NCBI GenBank assembly: GCA_047602305.1
Contig: JASGHO010000001.1
Coordinates: forward strand, 930,001-994,000
From: Ancrocorticia sp047602305
GTDB lineage: Bacteria; Actinomycetota; Actinomycetes; Actinomycetales; Actinomycetaceae
Length of the DNA stretch: 64,000 bases
Direction: 5' to 3'
Positions 33,478 through 42,518 of this stretch are shown here, one piece after another. Below the pieces are notes generated by a model, which made no database searches, was not told the origin of the DNA, and saw only the letters and a list, made by a program, of their open reading frames with translations. The stretch's first letter is position 1. Each line of letters opens with the position of its first letter. The translations under genes were made by a program, and so were the position numbers.

Positions 33478-34520
33478 CGCGCCGCCTCCTCGCCAGCAAC
33501 CCGGAACATCACCTTGAGGCGCTTGCCACCGGCCTTCATCGCTTCCAGTCCGGCGGCGACGTCGTCGAGCGAAAATTCGTGGGTCACCAGCGTCTCGGGG
33601 TCGAAGGGGGCTTGCGAGAGGATGCGCGCGGCTTCGCTCCATTCCTTGCCGGGGAAGGGCGCCGAGTAGGACATCCACGATCCGTGAATGGTGAGTTCGC
33701 CGCGCAGGATGAGTTCGAAGGTCTCCGGGTCGAGCACCAGGTCGGTGGTGGGGGTGCCGATGTAGACGATGTGTCCGCCGCGGGCCACCACCTCCAGGGC
33801 CTGCTTGCGGGTGGGGGCCGCTCCGGCGATTTCGAGGACGAGTTCCGGGTGACCGATCTCGGCGAAACGGGCGGCGACGTCGTCGTCCAAACTATTGATG
33901 ACGTGGTGGGCGCCGTGGCTCGTGGCGACGTCGAGGTTCCACGGGCTGATGTCAACCACGGTGACGGAGGTGGCGCCGCGGTCGAGAACCGCTTGCAACG
34001 CCATGAGGCCGATGACTCCGCCGCCGAGGATGGCCACCGAGCCGCTCTCGGGGAACGGTGCCTGGTCCAAGCCGTGCAGTGCAACCGTCAGCGGTTCCAT
34101 GAGGGCGGCGGACTTGAGCGAAAGCGAATCGGGAATCGGCACCAGGTTGCGTTCGGGGACGGCGACGTAATCCGCCATCGCACCCTGCTGGCGGGAGCCG
34201 ATGAAGGAGTAGTTGGGGCACTGCGCCGGAAGGCCCGCCTGACACTTCTCGCATGCGTGGCAGGGAACCAGGGGCGCGACAGCCACCCGGGTGCCGACGG
34301 GGATGCTGGTGGCCGCACCGGTGGAGGCCACCACTCCCGAGAACTCGTGGCCGAGGACCTGCGGGAAGGAATGCACGCCGCCGTCGAAGTAGCGGGGAAC
34401 GTCGCTGCCGCAGATTCCGGTGTAGGCCACTCGAATCAGGACCTCGTACGGTTTCAGCGTGGGTAGCGCGCTGGTGAACGTGGAGAGCTCTCGGATGCCG
34501 GTGACGGCAACGCTTCTCAT
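33474..34520 (-). CDS. Zinc-dependent polyol dehydrogenase (MDR family, GatD/sorbitol type)
   Basis: 348 residues from ATG 34520; the ATG at 34529 is an alternative. It oxidises a sugar alcohol (or its phosphate) with NAD. Catalytic zinc ligands are in GICGSD and LGHEFSGVV. The structural zinc site is CHACEKCQAGLPAQC. The NAD-binding motif is AILGGGVIGLMALQAVLDRGA. It is the first gene of a five-gene minus-strand unit (dehydrogenase, PfkB kinase, aldolase, FGGY kinase, membrane protein). Three operator-like repeats lie 190-275 bases upstream. Confidence 0.92.
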   Translation of the reverse strand: MRSVAVTGIRELSTFTSALPTLKPYEVLIRVAYTGICGSDVPRYFDGGVHSFPQVLGHEFSGVVASTGAATSIPVGTRVAVAPLVPCHACEKCQAGLPAQCPNYSFIGSRQQGAMADYVAVPERNLVPIPDSLSLKSAALMEPLTVALHGLDQAPFPESGSVAILGGGVIGLMALQAVLDRGATSVTVVDISPWNLDVATSHGAHHVINSLDDDVAARFAEIGHPELVLEIAGAAPTRKQALEVVARGGHIVYIGTPTTDLVLDPETFELILRGELTIHGSWMSYSAPFPGKEWSEAARILSQAPFDPETLVTHEFSLDDVAAGLEAMKAGGKRLKVMFRVAGEEAAR

Positions 34521-34711
34521 GCTTGTCATCGCCTTACCCCCTCGTCCCGCGGGCGAAAAAGGGTAGGCAAAAGCCAAGGTATTCATCCATGGATGCTCCT
34601 GTGCAAAGTGTGGGATCGTGCAAAACAACGAAGACGGCCCGGTCATCAACGCCCGGGACTTTGCTCCATCGCTTTCTTCAATTTGTGTGGTAACCCAAAC
34701 GTAACAAGATC

Positions 34712-34793
34712 CCAACCAATTCACAAGCTTTTCCCACAAGATAAATTGTGATTAGGTTGCGTGAGGGGAAATAAGTCCAACTAATTCACAAGC
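34712..34793. promoter_or_regulatory. Three operator-like repeats upstream of the polyol operon
   Basis: CCAACCAATTCACAAGC (34712-34728) and CCAACTAATTCACAAGC (34777-34793) are direct copies 65 bases apart. TTGTGATTAGGTTG (34746-34759) is an inverted relative between them. They lie between the dehydrogenase gene and its DeoR-type neighbour, the expected binding sites of that regulator. The rest of the gene-free 34521-35004 interval holds only the hairpin at 34854. Confidence 0.7.
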
Positions 34794-34853
34794 ATTCCAA
34801 GTTATGACGAGACCTTTGCCCGCCAATTCCGACTCGGCCTGCCGTCCCACGAA

Positions 34854-34914
34854 GTGAAGGGTTTGTACACGACACCCCGGCAAATATTGCCGACTTCATG
34901 TACAAACCCTTCAC
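34854..34914. repeat. 16-bp palindrome with a nested inner stem
   Basis: GTGAAGGGTTTGTACA and TGTACAAACCCTTCAC are exact reverse complements. Inside them CGGCAA-ATA-TTGCCG forms a second stem. It is about 90 bases past the DeoR gene stop (minus strand) and is probably its terminator. Confidence 0.8.
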
Positions 34915-35004
34915 CTGGCGAAATCATCAGATCCGGCTCGACAAAAAGGGACCGCCAACACCCCATCGTGTTGACGATCCCCTATCCCAAGCCGGGTTTC
35001 CCCA

Positions 35005-35775
35005 CTATTGCGAGTCCACAACCCCCAGCCGCACACCCGATTCCTCAAGTGCCACAAGCAAATCCCTGGACGGCTTCTCCGACGTCAAGAGCACGTCCAC
35101 CTCCGAGAAGCGCGCCAGCCGGTGCACCGCAATAGAGTTGAGTTTCGAGGTATCAGCGACGACGACGACCCGGCCGCAGCGGTTCAACGCCTTGCGTGAG
35201 AGGGCCACCTCCAGGGGGAAGTGGTTGGTGATCTCGGCGTCGGCGTCGATCCCACCACAACCGAAGAAACCCATATCAAAATTCAAGGACTCCAGCGCAT
35301 TCTCCCCGGCCGGGCCATACAGCGCTCCCCCGTTGCGGCGCAGAATTCCACCCAGGACGATACATTCGAGAGTCTCGGATGTGGCGACCAGATCCGCGAC
35401 GGGCAGGGCGTTCGTCACCACCGTGAGGCGGCGCCCACTGGAGACGAGAGCTTCGGCGATGGCCCTCGTCGTCGTCCCATAATCGAGGTAAATGGTGGAA
35501 TCCTCCTCAATCAACTTGAGGGCGAGGCGCGCGATGGCCTCCTTGTCCTCAAGATGGGAGGACTCGCGGATCGAGTAGGCACTCTCGCGGTCGGCCAGTT
35601 TGAGGCGCGCTCCCCCGTGCACTCGCACCAGCAAACCCATCTCGTCGAGCTCCACGAGATCCTTGCGAATCGTCTCGGCGGAGACCTTAAACTGCTTACT
35701 CAATGTGGCGACCTTCGCCGTCTTGTGCTCGCGAACGAATTCAACAATTTCACGTTGACGTTGATCAATGCTCAT
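35005..35775 (-). CDS. DeoR/GlpR-family transcriptional regulator
   Basis: 256 residues. N-terminal DeoR helix-turn-helix (QRQREIVEFVREHKTAKVATLSKQFKVSAETIRKDLVELDEMGLLVRVHGGARL), then a DeoRC sugar-phosphate sensor domain with the conserved IYLDYGTTTRAIAEAL, VVTNALPVADL and FFGCGGIDADAEITNHFPLEVALSRKAL. It lies upstream of the polyol operon on the same strand and divergent from nagE, and is the likely repressor of the polyol genes. The ligand would be a phosphorylated intermediate. Confidence 0.95.
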   Translation of the reverse strand: MSIDQRQREIVEFVREHKTAKVATLSKQFKVSAETIRKDLVELDEMGLLVRVHGGARLKLADRESAYSIRESSHLEDKEAIARLALKLIEEDSTIYLDYGTTTRAIAEALVSSGRRLTVVTNALPVADLVATSETLECIVLGGILRRNGGALYGPAGENALESLNFDMGFFGCGGIDADAEITNHFPLEVALSRKALNRCGRVVVVADTSKLNSIAVHRLARFSEVDVLLTSEKPSRDLLVALEESGVRLGVVDSQ

Positions 35776-35958
35776 AACAACCAGCTTCTACCGAAGGCCC
35801 ATTGGGAAGACCACGTGGATACCAATAAATTCCCAAGCACATCTTAACCTCTCCAGGCAGATCCCTCGCGTACCCAGACTGGTTGCCGTGCCTATTTCCT
35901 CTTCCTCCATCCGCATGGAATACTCTCCTCATCCACCCCACAACATGAGGAGTAGTAC

Positions 35959-37431
35959 ATGAAATTCATGCAACGACTCGGCAGGTCATTCATGCTGCCA
36001 GTCGCCGTTCTTCCCGTTGCCGCGATCCTAATGGGCGTCGCCAATTGGATACGTAGTACAGCTGGCGAGAATGTCGCCGTCACGTTCCTCAACGCCGCCG
36101 GTAGCGCACTCCTAGATAACATGCCCATCCTGTTTGCCATTGGCATCTCCCTTGGTATGGCCACAAAGACGGATGGCACCTCAGCACTCGCAGGTCTTGT
36201 CTCCTGGTTGACATTCCAGAAGCTACTCGATCCCAAGACCGTGGCCCTCTTCCAGGGTATCGACGCAGCCGATGTTAATCCCGGGTTCGGAGTGATCAAC
36301 AACGTTCTTATCGGAATCATTGCCGGTTTGATCGGCGCCTATTCCTACAACCACTTCAAGGACACCAAGCTCCCGGATGCCTTCTCCTTCTTCTCAGGCA
36401 AGCGCTCCGTGGCTATCGTGGCCGCAGGAAGCTCACTCCTGGCTGGAATCGTTCTCTACTTCATTTGGCCCTTCGTCTACACGGCCCTCGTCGCCTTTGG
36501 CGAGTGGATCCTCGGGCTGGGCGCCGTGGGTGCCGGACTCTACGGCTTCTTCAACCGCATGCTGATCCCACTCGGCCTACACCATGCATTGAACTCGGTG
36601 TTCTGGTTCGACGTGGCCGGGATTAACGATCTCAATAACTTCCTCTCGGGCACCGGCACTTATGGTGTCACAGGTCAGTACATGACGGGATTCTTCCCCA
36701 TCATGATGTTCGGCCTTCCCGGCGCTGCGCTGGCCATGTACATGACAGCAAAGTCCACCCGCAAGAAGATTGCCTACGGACTCCTTCTCTCCGCTGCTAT
36801 CTCCGCTTTCTTCACCGGCGTGACCGAGCCGCTCGAATTCTCGTTCATGTTCCTGGCACCCGTGCTCTACGTCATTCATGCCGTATTCATGGGCATCTCT
36901 CTGTTCATCTGTGCCCTTCTTCCGGTGCGCATGGGCTTCAGCTTCTCTGCGGGTTTCATCGATCTCATTCTTGGCTGGGTCAACCCCATGGCACAGAACC
37001 CGTGGATGCTCCCGATTATGGGCCTCGCCTGGTTCGCCATCTACTTCGTCGTGTTCCGCTTCGTCATTCTCAAGTTCAACCTCAAGACCCCCGGTCGCGA
37101 GGACGATGAGCCCGAAGATACGGATGACGATGGCGAAGTCAAGAACAACAGTTATGTAGGAATTGCTGCCAAGTTCATCGACGCTCTCGGCGGCAAGGAC
37201 AACATCGTCGAGCTGGAGAACTGTGCCACTCGTCTGCGTATGGAACTGGCGGATGTGAGCAAGGCGGACGAAGCAGCGCTGAAGCGTGCTGGTGCAGCCG
37301 GAACCATCAAGCCCGGCGGCAAGTCCTACCAGGTGATCTACGGCCTCAACGTGCAGTTCGTCAAGGATGCCATGGAACAGATCATGTCCGGTCAGGTAGC
37401 GCCGCCCTCAGACGGCAGCGCTTGGAAGTAA
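35959..37431 (+). CDS. nagE: PTS transporter EIICB, N-acetylglucosamine/glucose type
   Basis: 490 residues. Residues 1-375 are the membrane EIIC domain (start MQRLGRSFMLPVAVLPVAAILMGVANWI; substrate-site block FFTGVTEPLEFSFMFLAPVLY). After an acidic linker the EIIB domain begins, with its phosphorylated Cys422 in ELENCATRLRMEL. No EIIA domain is attached, so a separate EIIA is needed. The shape fits NagE, with import and phosphorylation of N-acetylglucosamine; glucose is possible. ATGAGGAGTAGTAC gives a good ribosome site. It ends at an 11-bp hairpin. Confidence 0.92.
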   Translation: MKFMQRLGRSFMLPVAVLPVAAILMGVANWIRSTAGENVAVTFLNAAGSALLDNMPILFAIGISLGMATKTDGTSALAGLVSWLTFQKLLDPKTVALFQGIDAADVNPGFGVINNVLIGIIAGLIGAYSYNHFKDTKLPDAFSFFSGKRSVAIVAAGSSLLAGIVLYFIWPFVYTALVAFGEWILGLGAVGAGLYGFFNRMLIPLGLHHALNSVFWFDVAGINDLNNFLSGTGTYGVTGQYMTGFFPIMMFGLPGAALAMYMTAKSTRKKIAYGLLLSAAISAFFTGVTEPLEFSFMFLAPVLYVIHAVFMGISLFICALLPVRMGFSFSAGFIDLILGWVNPMAQNPWMLPIMGLAWFAIYFVVFRFVILKFNLKTPGREDDEPEDTDDDGEVKNNSYVGIAAKFIDALGGKDNIVELENCATRLRMELADVSKADEAALKRAGAAGTIKPGGKSYQVIYGLNVQFVKDAMEQIMSGQVAPPSDGSAWK

Positions 37432-37459
37432 TCCTTGTAAGGGCATCCAATCCATGAGC

Positions 37460-37508
37460 GAAGGGGCTGTATCGGGAAGGTTTTCGCCTTTCCTGACACA
37501 GCCCCTTC
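37460..37508 (+). terminator. Terminator of nagE
   Basis: GAAGGGGCTGT and ACAGCCCCTTC close a hairpin with an inner GGGAAGG / CCTTTCC stem and a TTTTCG loop. It starts 28 bases after the nagE stop. Confidence 0.85.
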
Positions 37509-37523
37509 TGCATACCTAAGAAG

Positions 37524-38105
37524 TTATCCCAGCACACCGCGTCCAACAATAGAACCTGCGTGATTGATGGTGCCGCGTTCCTCGCGGATGTATATCACGC
37601 CATCCAAGACAAGAAGCAGTGTTCCGATCCCAATAAACATCACCGCAACAACACAACTATGGGGGAATGCCGCAAAGCTCGCTACCCGCAGCACGAGCCC
37701 CAAGAACAAGATGGCGGAGCCAGCACTCCCAGCCATAGTTGCATGAATCTTCCCGGATTCCAGAGGGTATCCGGCAAACAGCCCCTTGGAAACGTCTGTC
37801 AGTCCGATGAGCACCGGGATTATCCATGGCAGTAGCCCGATGTAGCTCAACGCACCAGTCACAGCAATGATTCCGATGCAGTTGACGATCGGATCGACAG
37901 CCTGCCAGGAACGACTTTCCTTACCTTGATCACGGGTGAAATAAACATCAAGCCAATCCGAACCTGACCACAGCATAATAATGATGAGCGGCCCAAGCCC
38001 CAGCTGCCTGGATAGAAGCATCGAGACCAGGACGATGAGAAGAAGCAGCCTCAAGACAGAGCGCACCTTCGACACCGTCAACCACTCGTGTCTGTGGGCT
38101 GCCAT
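37524..38105 (-). CDS. CDP-alcohol phosphatidyltransferase-like membrane protein, degenerate motif
   Basis: 193 residues from ATG 38105, which has AGGAGATCGA directly upstream; the GTG at 38132 is less likely. It has about five hydrophobic spans. The segment SDWLDVYFTRDQGKESRSWQAVDPIVN aligns with the CDP-OH-P motif D-G-x2-A-R...G-x3-D-x3-D. The glycines are replaced (DV for DG, W for the second G), A-R is T-R, and the last Asp is Asn. It is therefore probably inactive in its normal reaction or altered in substrate. It converges on nagE. Confidence 0.7.
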   Translation of the reverse strand: MAAHRHEWLTVSKVRSVLRLLLLIVLVSMLLSRQLGLGPLIIIMLWSGSDWLDVYFTRDQGKESRSWQAVDPIVNCIGIIAVTGALSYIGLLPWIIPVLIGLTDVSKGLFAGYPLESGKIHATMAGSAGSAILFLGLVLRVASFAAFPHSCVVAVMFIGIGTLLLVLDGVIYIREERGTINHAGSIVGRGVLG

Positions 38106-38212
38106 TCGATCTCCTGCTCCCATGATTGTCACATCATAATTTCGCTACAACGTGCTGCACTTGTCTAAGTGTGCCGTCCCGTAGCCGCCAAAGTCCATCA
38201 ATTCTCACGTCT

Positions 38213-38935
38213 TTAGCGTACGAGTATAGCGTTAACAGCCCACCATGTAGGTAGGGTGACCAAAATGAGAAGAACAAGGTGCCACAGGGAGCGCGGAAGA
38301 GATGTCAAAGATGCCAGCATGGCAGGATCATCACCACGACCGCCGCGGAAGATAACCGCAGCCAACTGCCGCCACGCTCCGATAATCAGAAGCATGCCCA
38401 CTCCCAATACGATAAGTGCTGAAAATAGGCCATTTTCTCGCCACCAGAGGGAGATGCTTCCGATGAGAAGCACCGTCAGTGCCACCAGGGTATACCCGGA
38501 TCTGGCACGAATGAGGGCCGCGAGAAGAAGCACAATCCCAGTAAGGAGTACCAGTGCAGCCCACCCGGACATCGCCGCCACCACCATTGCGGCGCCCGCT
38601 AGCGCTGGCATCGGGTAGCCAGCGAGGGTTGTGAGGGTGATTCCGGGCCCTCGGGACTTACCAATTGTCACAGTATGGCCAGACATATCTCGGTTAATGA
38701 CAAAACCGATAAAACGGCGACCGCAGAGAACGCCAACAATTGCGTGCCCCAACTCGTGTACCACGGTGACGATCTGACGGATGTAGGCCCAGGCCGGCGT
38801 CGCCACAAGGAGTGCCACCGTGGCGATAACCGCCCACCACATCCACGGCTCGGCCGGGACTTCCCAGGCTCCAAAGGTGTTCTGAAGGCGGGCAAGAAAT
38901 CCGGCCCACACGTTGCTCCAACTCATGGCGTCCAT
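38213..38935 (-). CDS. M50-like membrane metalloprotease
   Basis: 240 residues. After one membrane span (WWAVIATVALLVATPAWAYI) comes the zinc motif VTVVHELGHAIVGVLCGRR, the HExxH of M50B-like proteases. Four or more further spans follow with TLAGYPMPALAGAAM, a loop typical of this subgroup. The third metal ligand is not obvious. Actinobacterial relatives are of unknown substrate. It lies 107 bases downstream of the divergent acetyltransferase gene's promoter region and next to the CDP-alcohol transferase relative on the same strand. Confidence 0.85.
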   Translation of the reverse strand: MDAMSWSNVWAGFLARLQNTFGAWEVPAEPWMWWAVIATVALLVATPAWAYIRQIVTVVHELGHAIVGVLCGRRFIGFVINRDMSGHTVTIGKSRGPGITLTTLAGYPMPALAGAAMVVAAMSGWAALVLLTGIVLLLAALIRARSGYTLVALTVLLIGSISLWWRENGLFSALIVLGVGMLLIIGAWRQLAAVIFRGGRGDDPAMLASLTSLPRSLWHLVLLILVTLPTWWAVNAILVR

Positions 38936-39031
38936 TGTGGCGGAGAAAGCTGGGATCTCTCCTACCTCGCAGGCGCCTCACCATTATCTACACGAGTTGA
39001 CTGCATGCGGGGAAGAAGGGAGGATGGCGGC

Positions 39032-39649
39032 GTGGACAACGAACAGCGCATGCAAGCAGGCCTCATTTACAACCCGAGCACGGTTTCCCTCGGCGAACGA
39101 CAGTCAGAAGCACTGGAAAAACTCTACGACTTCAACGCCACACGCCCCTGCGAAGGCGAACGCAGGTCCGAACTCCTGAAGGACATGTTCGCCTCCATCG
39201 GGTCCGGTTGTTATATCGAGCCTCCGTTCCACGCAAACTGGGGCGGCGCGAACGTTCACTTCGGGAATAACGTCTACGCGAATTTCAACCTGACACTTGT
39301 CGACGACGGCCCCATTCACGTTGGTGACAACGTCATGTTCGGCCCCGGCGTCACTATCACCACGGCAGGCCATCCCGTTCTTCCAGAACTGCGGCAGCTT
39401 GGCGCGCAGTTCAACCTTCCTGTCCACATTGGAAAGAACGTGTGGATCGGCGCAGGTGTGCTCATCATGCCGGGTCTAACCATCGGTGAGAACAGCGTCA
39501 TTGGCGCGGGCAGTGTTGTGACGAAGGATATCCCCGCCAACGTCGTCGCTTTCGGCTCGCCATGCTGCGTTGTTCGTGAGATCAACGAGCACGACCGCGA
39601 GCATTACTGGCGCGATCGCACAATCGACATCACTGTCGAAGATTTTTAG
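39032..39649 (+). CDS. Maltose/galactoside O-acetyltransferase family protein
   Basis: 205 residues from GTG 39032 behind GGGAGG. The N-terminal MAC segment MQAGLIYNPSTVSLGERQSEALEKLYDFN, then left-handed beta-helix hexapeptides (YIEPPFHANWGGANVHFGNNVYANFNLTLVD, HVGDNVMFGPGVTITTAGHP, VHIGKNVWIGAGVLIMPGLTIGENSVIGAGSVVTKDIP) are complete. The catalytic His is in TTAGHPV. It transfers acetyl from CoA to a sugar. It is the last ordinary high-GC gene before the AT-richer island. Confidence 0.93.
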   Translation: MDNEQRMQAGLIYNPSTVSLGERQSEALEKLYDFNATRPCEGERRSELLKDMFASIGSGCYIEPPFHANWGGANVHFGNNVYANFNLTLVDDGPIHVGDNVMFGPGVTITTAGHPVLPELRQLGAQFNLPVHIGKNVWIGAGVLIMPGLTIGENSVIGAGSVVTKDIPANVVAFGSPCCVVREINEHDREHYWRDRTIDITVEDF

Positions 39650-39917
39650 TTTCCTTCACAGTTTTCGCTACCGCGCCGTCGGTCTAAGAAGCAGTCTGTC
39701 ACATCGAGAGAAAAATTTGAGATCTGGTGTTTCTCCAGCAGTACCAACGAGCACGCTACAACTTGTACCATCGCCATCAAGACCCTAGACGCCTCTCAAA
39801 TCTTGGATTGCGCAAGCACCATATGTGGTCGTTGAGGAGTTAGAGTTCTCTCAAGTCGATATCATGTCCACGTACCAGTAGTAGCTTCTAAACGAACCAT
39901 TGCTGGTTCTTAGAATC
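39650..39917. other. AT-richer gene-free flank of the island, left side
   Basis: 268 bases with no ORF, tRNA or clear terminator. Base composition drops from the acetyltransferase gene into this stretch. I see no direct repeat that matches the other flank. Confidence 0.6.
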
Positions 39918-42518
39918 TCAATCTCCTGGCTTCCACAAGCCTAGAAATTGACTGCCGCCTTCTTCGGTCTGGAGTAATCTGTTGAGGGCCTCTTGAGCGG
40001 AGGCAGGACGGCTATGCGGTTCCTCCAACAAACAGTCAGCAATCAGGGTTCTCAAAGCTGGAGAAATAGAGATCGGCATCTCAAGAGCAACTCTCTCCAA
40101 GCATTCTTCAATCGTGGAAGGAGAAGCATCACGGATTGCATCTTCATTATTCCATGGACGCCCAGAAAGAAGCTCAAATAATGTGGCCCCGAACGAGTAT
40201 ATGTCCGCCTGATATGTCAGCTCCTGGCGCAACAACTGCTCCGGCGCCATGTATCGCGGAGTACCTACACTAGAGCCAAATTTCCACCTTTCCAACCTGT
40301 CTGTCGTCGCAAGCTCAAAATCTATGATGTATGTATCAGAATGGGCATTGAAAATATTTGACGGTTTCAAATCAATCGCAAAGTAACCCATCTTGTGGAA
40401 CTCACTCAAAGATCTCAAAAGAGATTCTCCGATCCGTAGAGCCTGTCGACGAGAAAGTCTGGAAGTCTGCAACATAGTAGATACCTTTGTTCCCCGAATC
40501 CTCTCGTAAACAAAGACCACCTGGCTGTTGTGTACGAAGACATCTCTCATGCGAGCGGTACCTACGATCCCTGCCTCGCACAGCCTCTTTCGACTCTTCT
40601 CAAACTCGTCGCGCTCCTCAAGCGCCAAATGATCCATTCTGTCAAGAATCTTCACAATGACAGAGTCGCTATTACGAATATCGCGAGCACTGTAAGTAGT
40701 ACCTGTAGCTCCGACTTTGAGCAGTTCTTCTAATACCCACCGTTTCCCAATTCGATCTCCCCTACGGAAGAGTCCAAATTTAGACCTTCGACTCACGTCC
40801 CGAGTCTGGGTAAGTATTTCTGGTAATCGAGACTTCGTCGCATCCTTACGCGTCACAAGAGTCTCCTCATCTTCTTCCATAGACTCCGGATCACCCCATT
40901 CGTCCCAAGAATCAGAAGGGCGTCTAGCCTTGTAAGTGAAATATGGTTCCTCTTCGTCAAGACGGCTAGGATGATCCGGCTCTAACAGAAACAAAGAAGA
41001 CAGTTCTTTCTGTGTCTCATCACTCAACTGATATTTATCCGGAGAGGTCTTACCGTTTATCGCGCTAAACACGACTGACATATCGGCGTCCCTATTCTCC
41101 ATAGAAAACCGAAGAACAAGAATTCCTTCTTTTACTAATTGCCTGAAGAGCCGATTGGCACGATCTTTGGTGAGTCCAAGACCTTCATCTATCGCTGATG
41201 GGCCGCTGAACATATGGTCTACAGTGAACACAGCATCCTTCGTATAAAATACAGCCCATTCACAAGCGAGATACGCTGCCAGTCGAAACCGGTCGGAGAT
41301 TATTCGTGATGAATACTGGAGTGGAGTCGAGTCAATGTAACAAGATAGTGTCTCATTAAGTCTTGCATAGAACACCATGCGTTTCTGATCAATCGCTTTC
41401 AGTTCAATATATGCTTGTTCACCTTCCCAAGTTACCCACTGATTAAAACGCTGAATGGCCCTGCGAGAGTTTCCACGAGCTTGGAACTGAAGACTTGAAA
41501 CCAACTGGCGTAGTTGAGATTCCTCCACACCTTCCAGAAGTTGTCGAACCATCAGATCCGATGCGTCCCATGTGCAAGGAATGTATTCTGTCCATCCAAA
41601 AAGGCTCTCAAAGATTCCATTCCCACGTCGGGTGTCGTTCTCAACTAAGTCAATAGCCTCAACCCCTGCAACGCAGATAACGTGTAAACCACAGGTTGTC
41701 AAAAGGTTCTTTAGCGCGACGACCAACTCAAGCAGACTCTTCAGCCCTTCATCATTGCTGGTCAGCTTATCCAACTCATCCAGAACTGCAATAACGCGAA
41801 CCGGGCGCTTGGGTTCCCTTCTAAACCAACCAATAATCCTGTTGCGTCGAAGCCGAGTCTCAGCTAATGAACCAAGAATTCTCACTAAATCTTGTTCTGC
41901 GTCTGCCAAACCGTAGGCCAGGTATGCAAGTTCGGTCCCTCTCGATACTGAGACCTTTCCTTCACCGTTCAATGACCGGTTCAAGGAATTTGAGAACGAC
42001 TCGTTTGGGCTAATAACCAACTCCGATGTCTTACTTCCACCTAAAGCAAGCTCAACGGATCGCGACGCATTTGTTGTGACAGAGGCCGCAGTTCGAAGGT
42101 AGCAGAGGCGTATATCCTTTTTAAGTGACCTTGGCAATCTCTTGAAGAGTTTTTGCCTTTCAAGTTCCTCGTATAAACCCCTCACCAAGCTGTAGAGAAC
42201 TTGTTGCGGAGGCACTGGTCTCGCCACGTTGAGCCGAAGGACAACGATATTATCTCGATCAGATCGATCCAGTAGATCTGAAATCGCCTTATTGATAAGA
42301 CTGGTCTTGCCAACACCTCTAAATCCTCCAAATAGGAAGGCACCACCTGAAGAATGAACGATGCGCATAACCAAGGTATCGGCTAAAGCACTGGAGCCGA
42401 TATCCCAGCCATCGTTCCCTTTGTGTTGCTGAGGCTCATGGATATATCGAAAGGACGGCGCTAATGGGATTCTAAGGTAATCTTGATCTTCCTTACCAGG
42501 ATCTAGGCTATCATCCAA
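39918..42518 (-). CDS. STAND/ORC-like ATPase fused to a C-terminal Ser/Thr kinase-like domain
   Basis: 866 residues from TTG 42518 (AGGA five bases upstream); the next in-frame Met is residue 51, just before Walker A. Residues about 35-365 are a P-loop ATPase: Walker A GGFRGVGKTSL (64-74), Walker B VIAVLDELDKL (242-252), and a helical RGNSRRAIQRFNQWV segment typical of ORC/STAND lids. Residues about 400-475 look like a winged helix (TKDRANRLFRQLVKEGILVLRF). An acidic linker follows. Residues about 585-850 are a protein-kinase fold: Gly loop KVGATGTTYSA, Lys623 in VIVKIL, Asp716/Lys718/Asn721 in AIDLKPSNIF, Asp733 in IDFEL, intact APE in GTPRYMAPEQ. HRD reads AID and DFG reads DFE. No transmembrane segment is seen. 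GC content is far below neighbouring genes, which suggests transfer. The role is unknown; sensing or anti-phage defence is a hypothesis. Confidence 0.85.
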   Translation of the reverse strand: MDDSLDPGKEDQDYLRIPLAPSFRYIHEPQQHKGNDGWDIGSSALADTLVMRIVHSSGGAFLFGGFRGVGKTSLINKAISDLLDRSDRDNIVVLRLNVARPVPPQQVLYSLVRGLYEELERQKLFKRLPRSLKKDIRLCYLRTAASVTTNASRSVELALGGSKTSELVISPNESFSNSLNRSLNGEGKVSVSRGTELAYLAYGLADAEQDLVRILGSLAETRLRRNRIIGWFRREPKRPVRVIAVLDELDKLTSNDEGLKSLLELVVALKNLLTTCGLHVICVAGVEAIDLVENDTRRGNGIFESLFGWTEYIPCTWDASDLMVRQLLEGVEESQLRQLVSSLQFQARGNSRRAIQRFNQWVTWEGEQAYIELKAIDQKRMVFYARLNETLSCYIDSTPLQYSSRIISDRFRLAAYLACEWAVFYTKDAVFTVDHMFSGPSAIDEGLGLTKDRANRLFRQLVKEGILVLRFSMENRDADMSVVFSAINGKTSPDKYQLSDETQKELSSLFLLEPDHPSRLDEEEPYFTYKARRPSDSWDEWGDPESMEEDEETLVTRKDATKSRLPEILTQTRDVSRRSKFGLFRRGDRIGKRWVLEELLKVGATGTTYSARDIRNSDSVIVKILDRMDHLALEERDEFEKSRKRLCEAGIVGTARMRDVFVHNSQVVFVYERIRGTKVSTMLQTSRLSRRQALRIGESLLRSLSEFHKMGYFAIDLKPSNIFNAHSDTYIIDFELATTDRLERWKFGSSVGTPRYMAPEQLLRQELTYQADIYSFGATLFELLSGRPWNNEDAIRDASPSTIEECLERVALEMPISISPALRTLIADCLLEEPHSRPASAQEALNRLLQTEEGGSQFLGLWKPGD

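Noticed and set aside
35776..35958. DasR-type (dre) operator before nagE
   Set aside because: I looked for the ACTGGTCTAGACCACT-like site expected for GlcNAc genes and found no convincing match.
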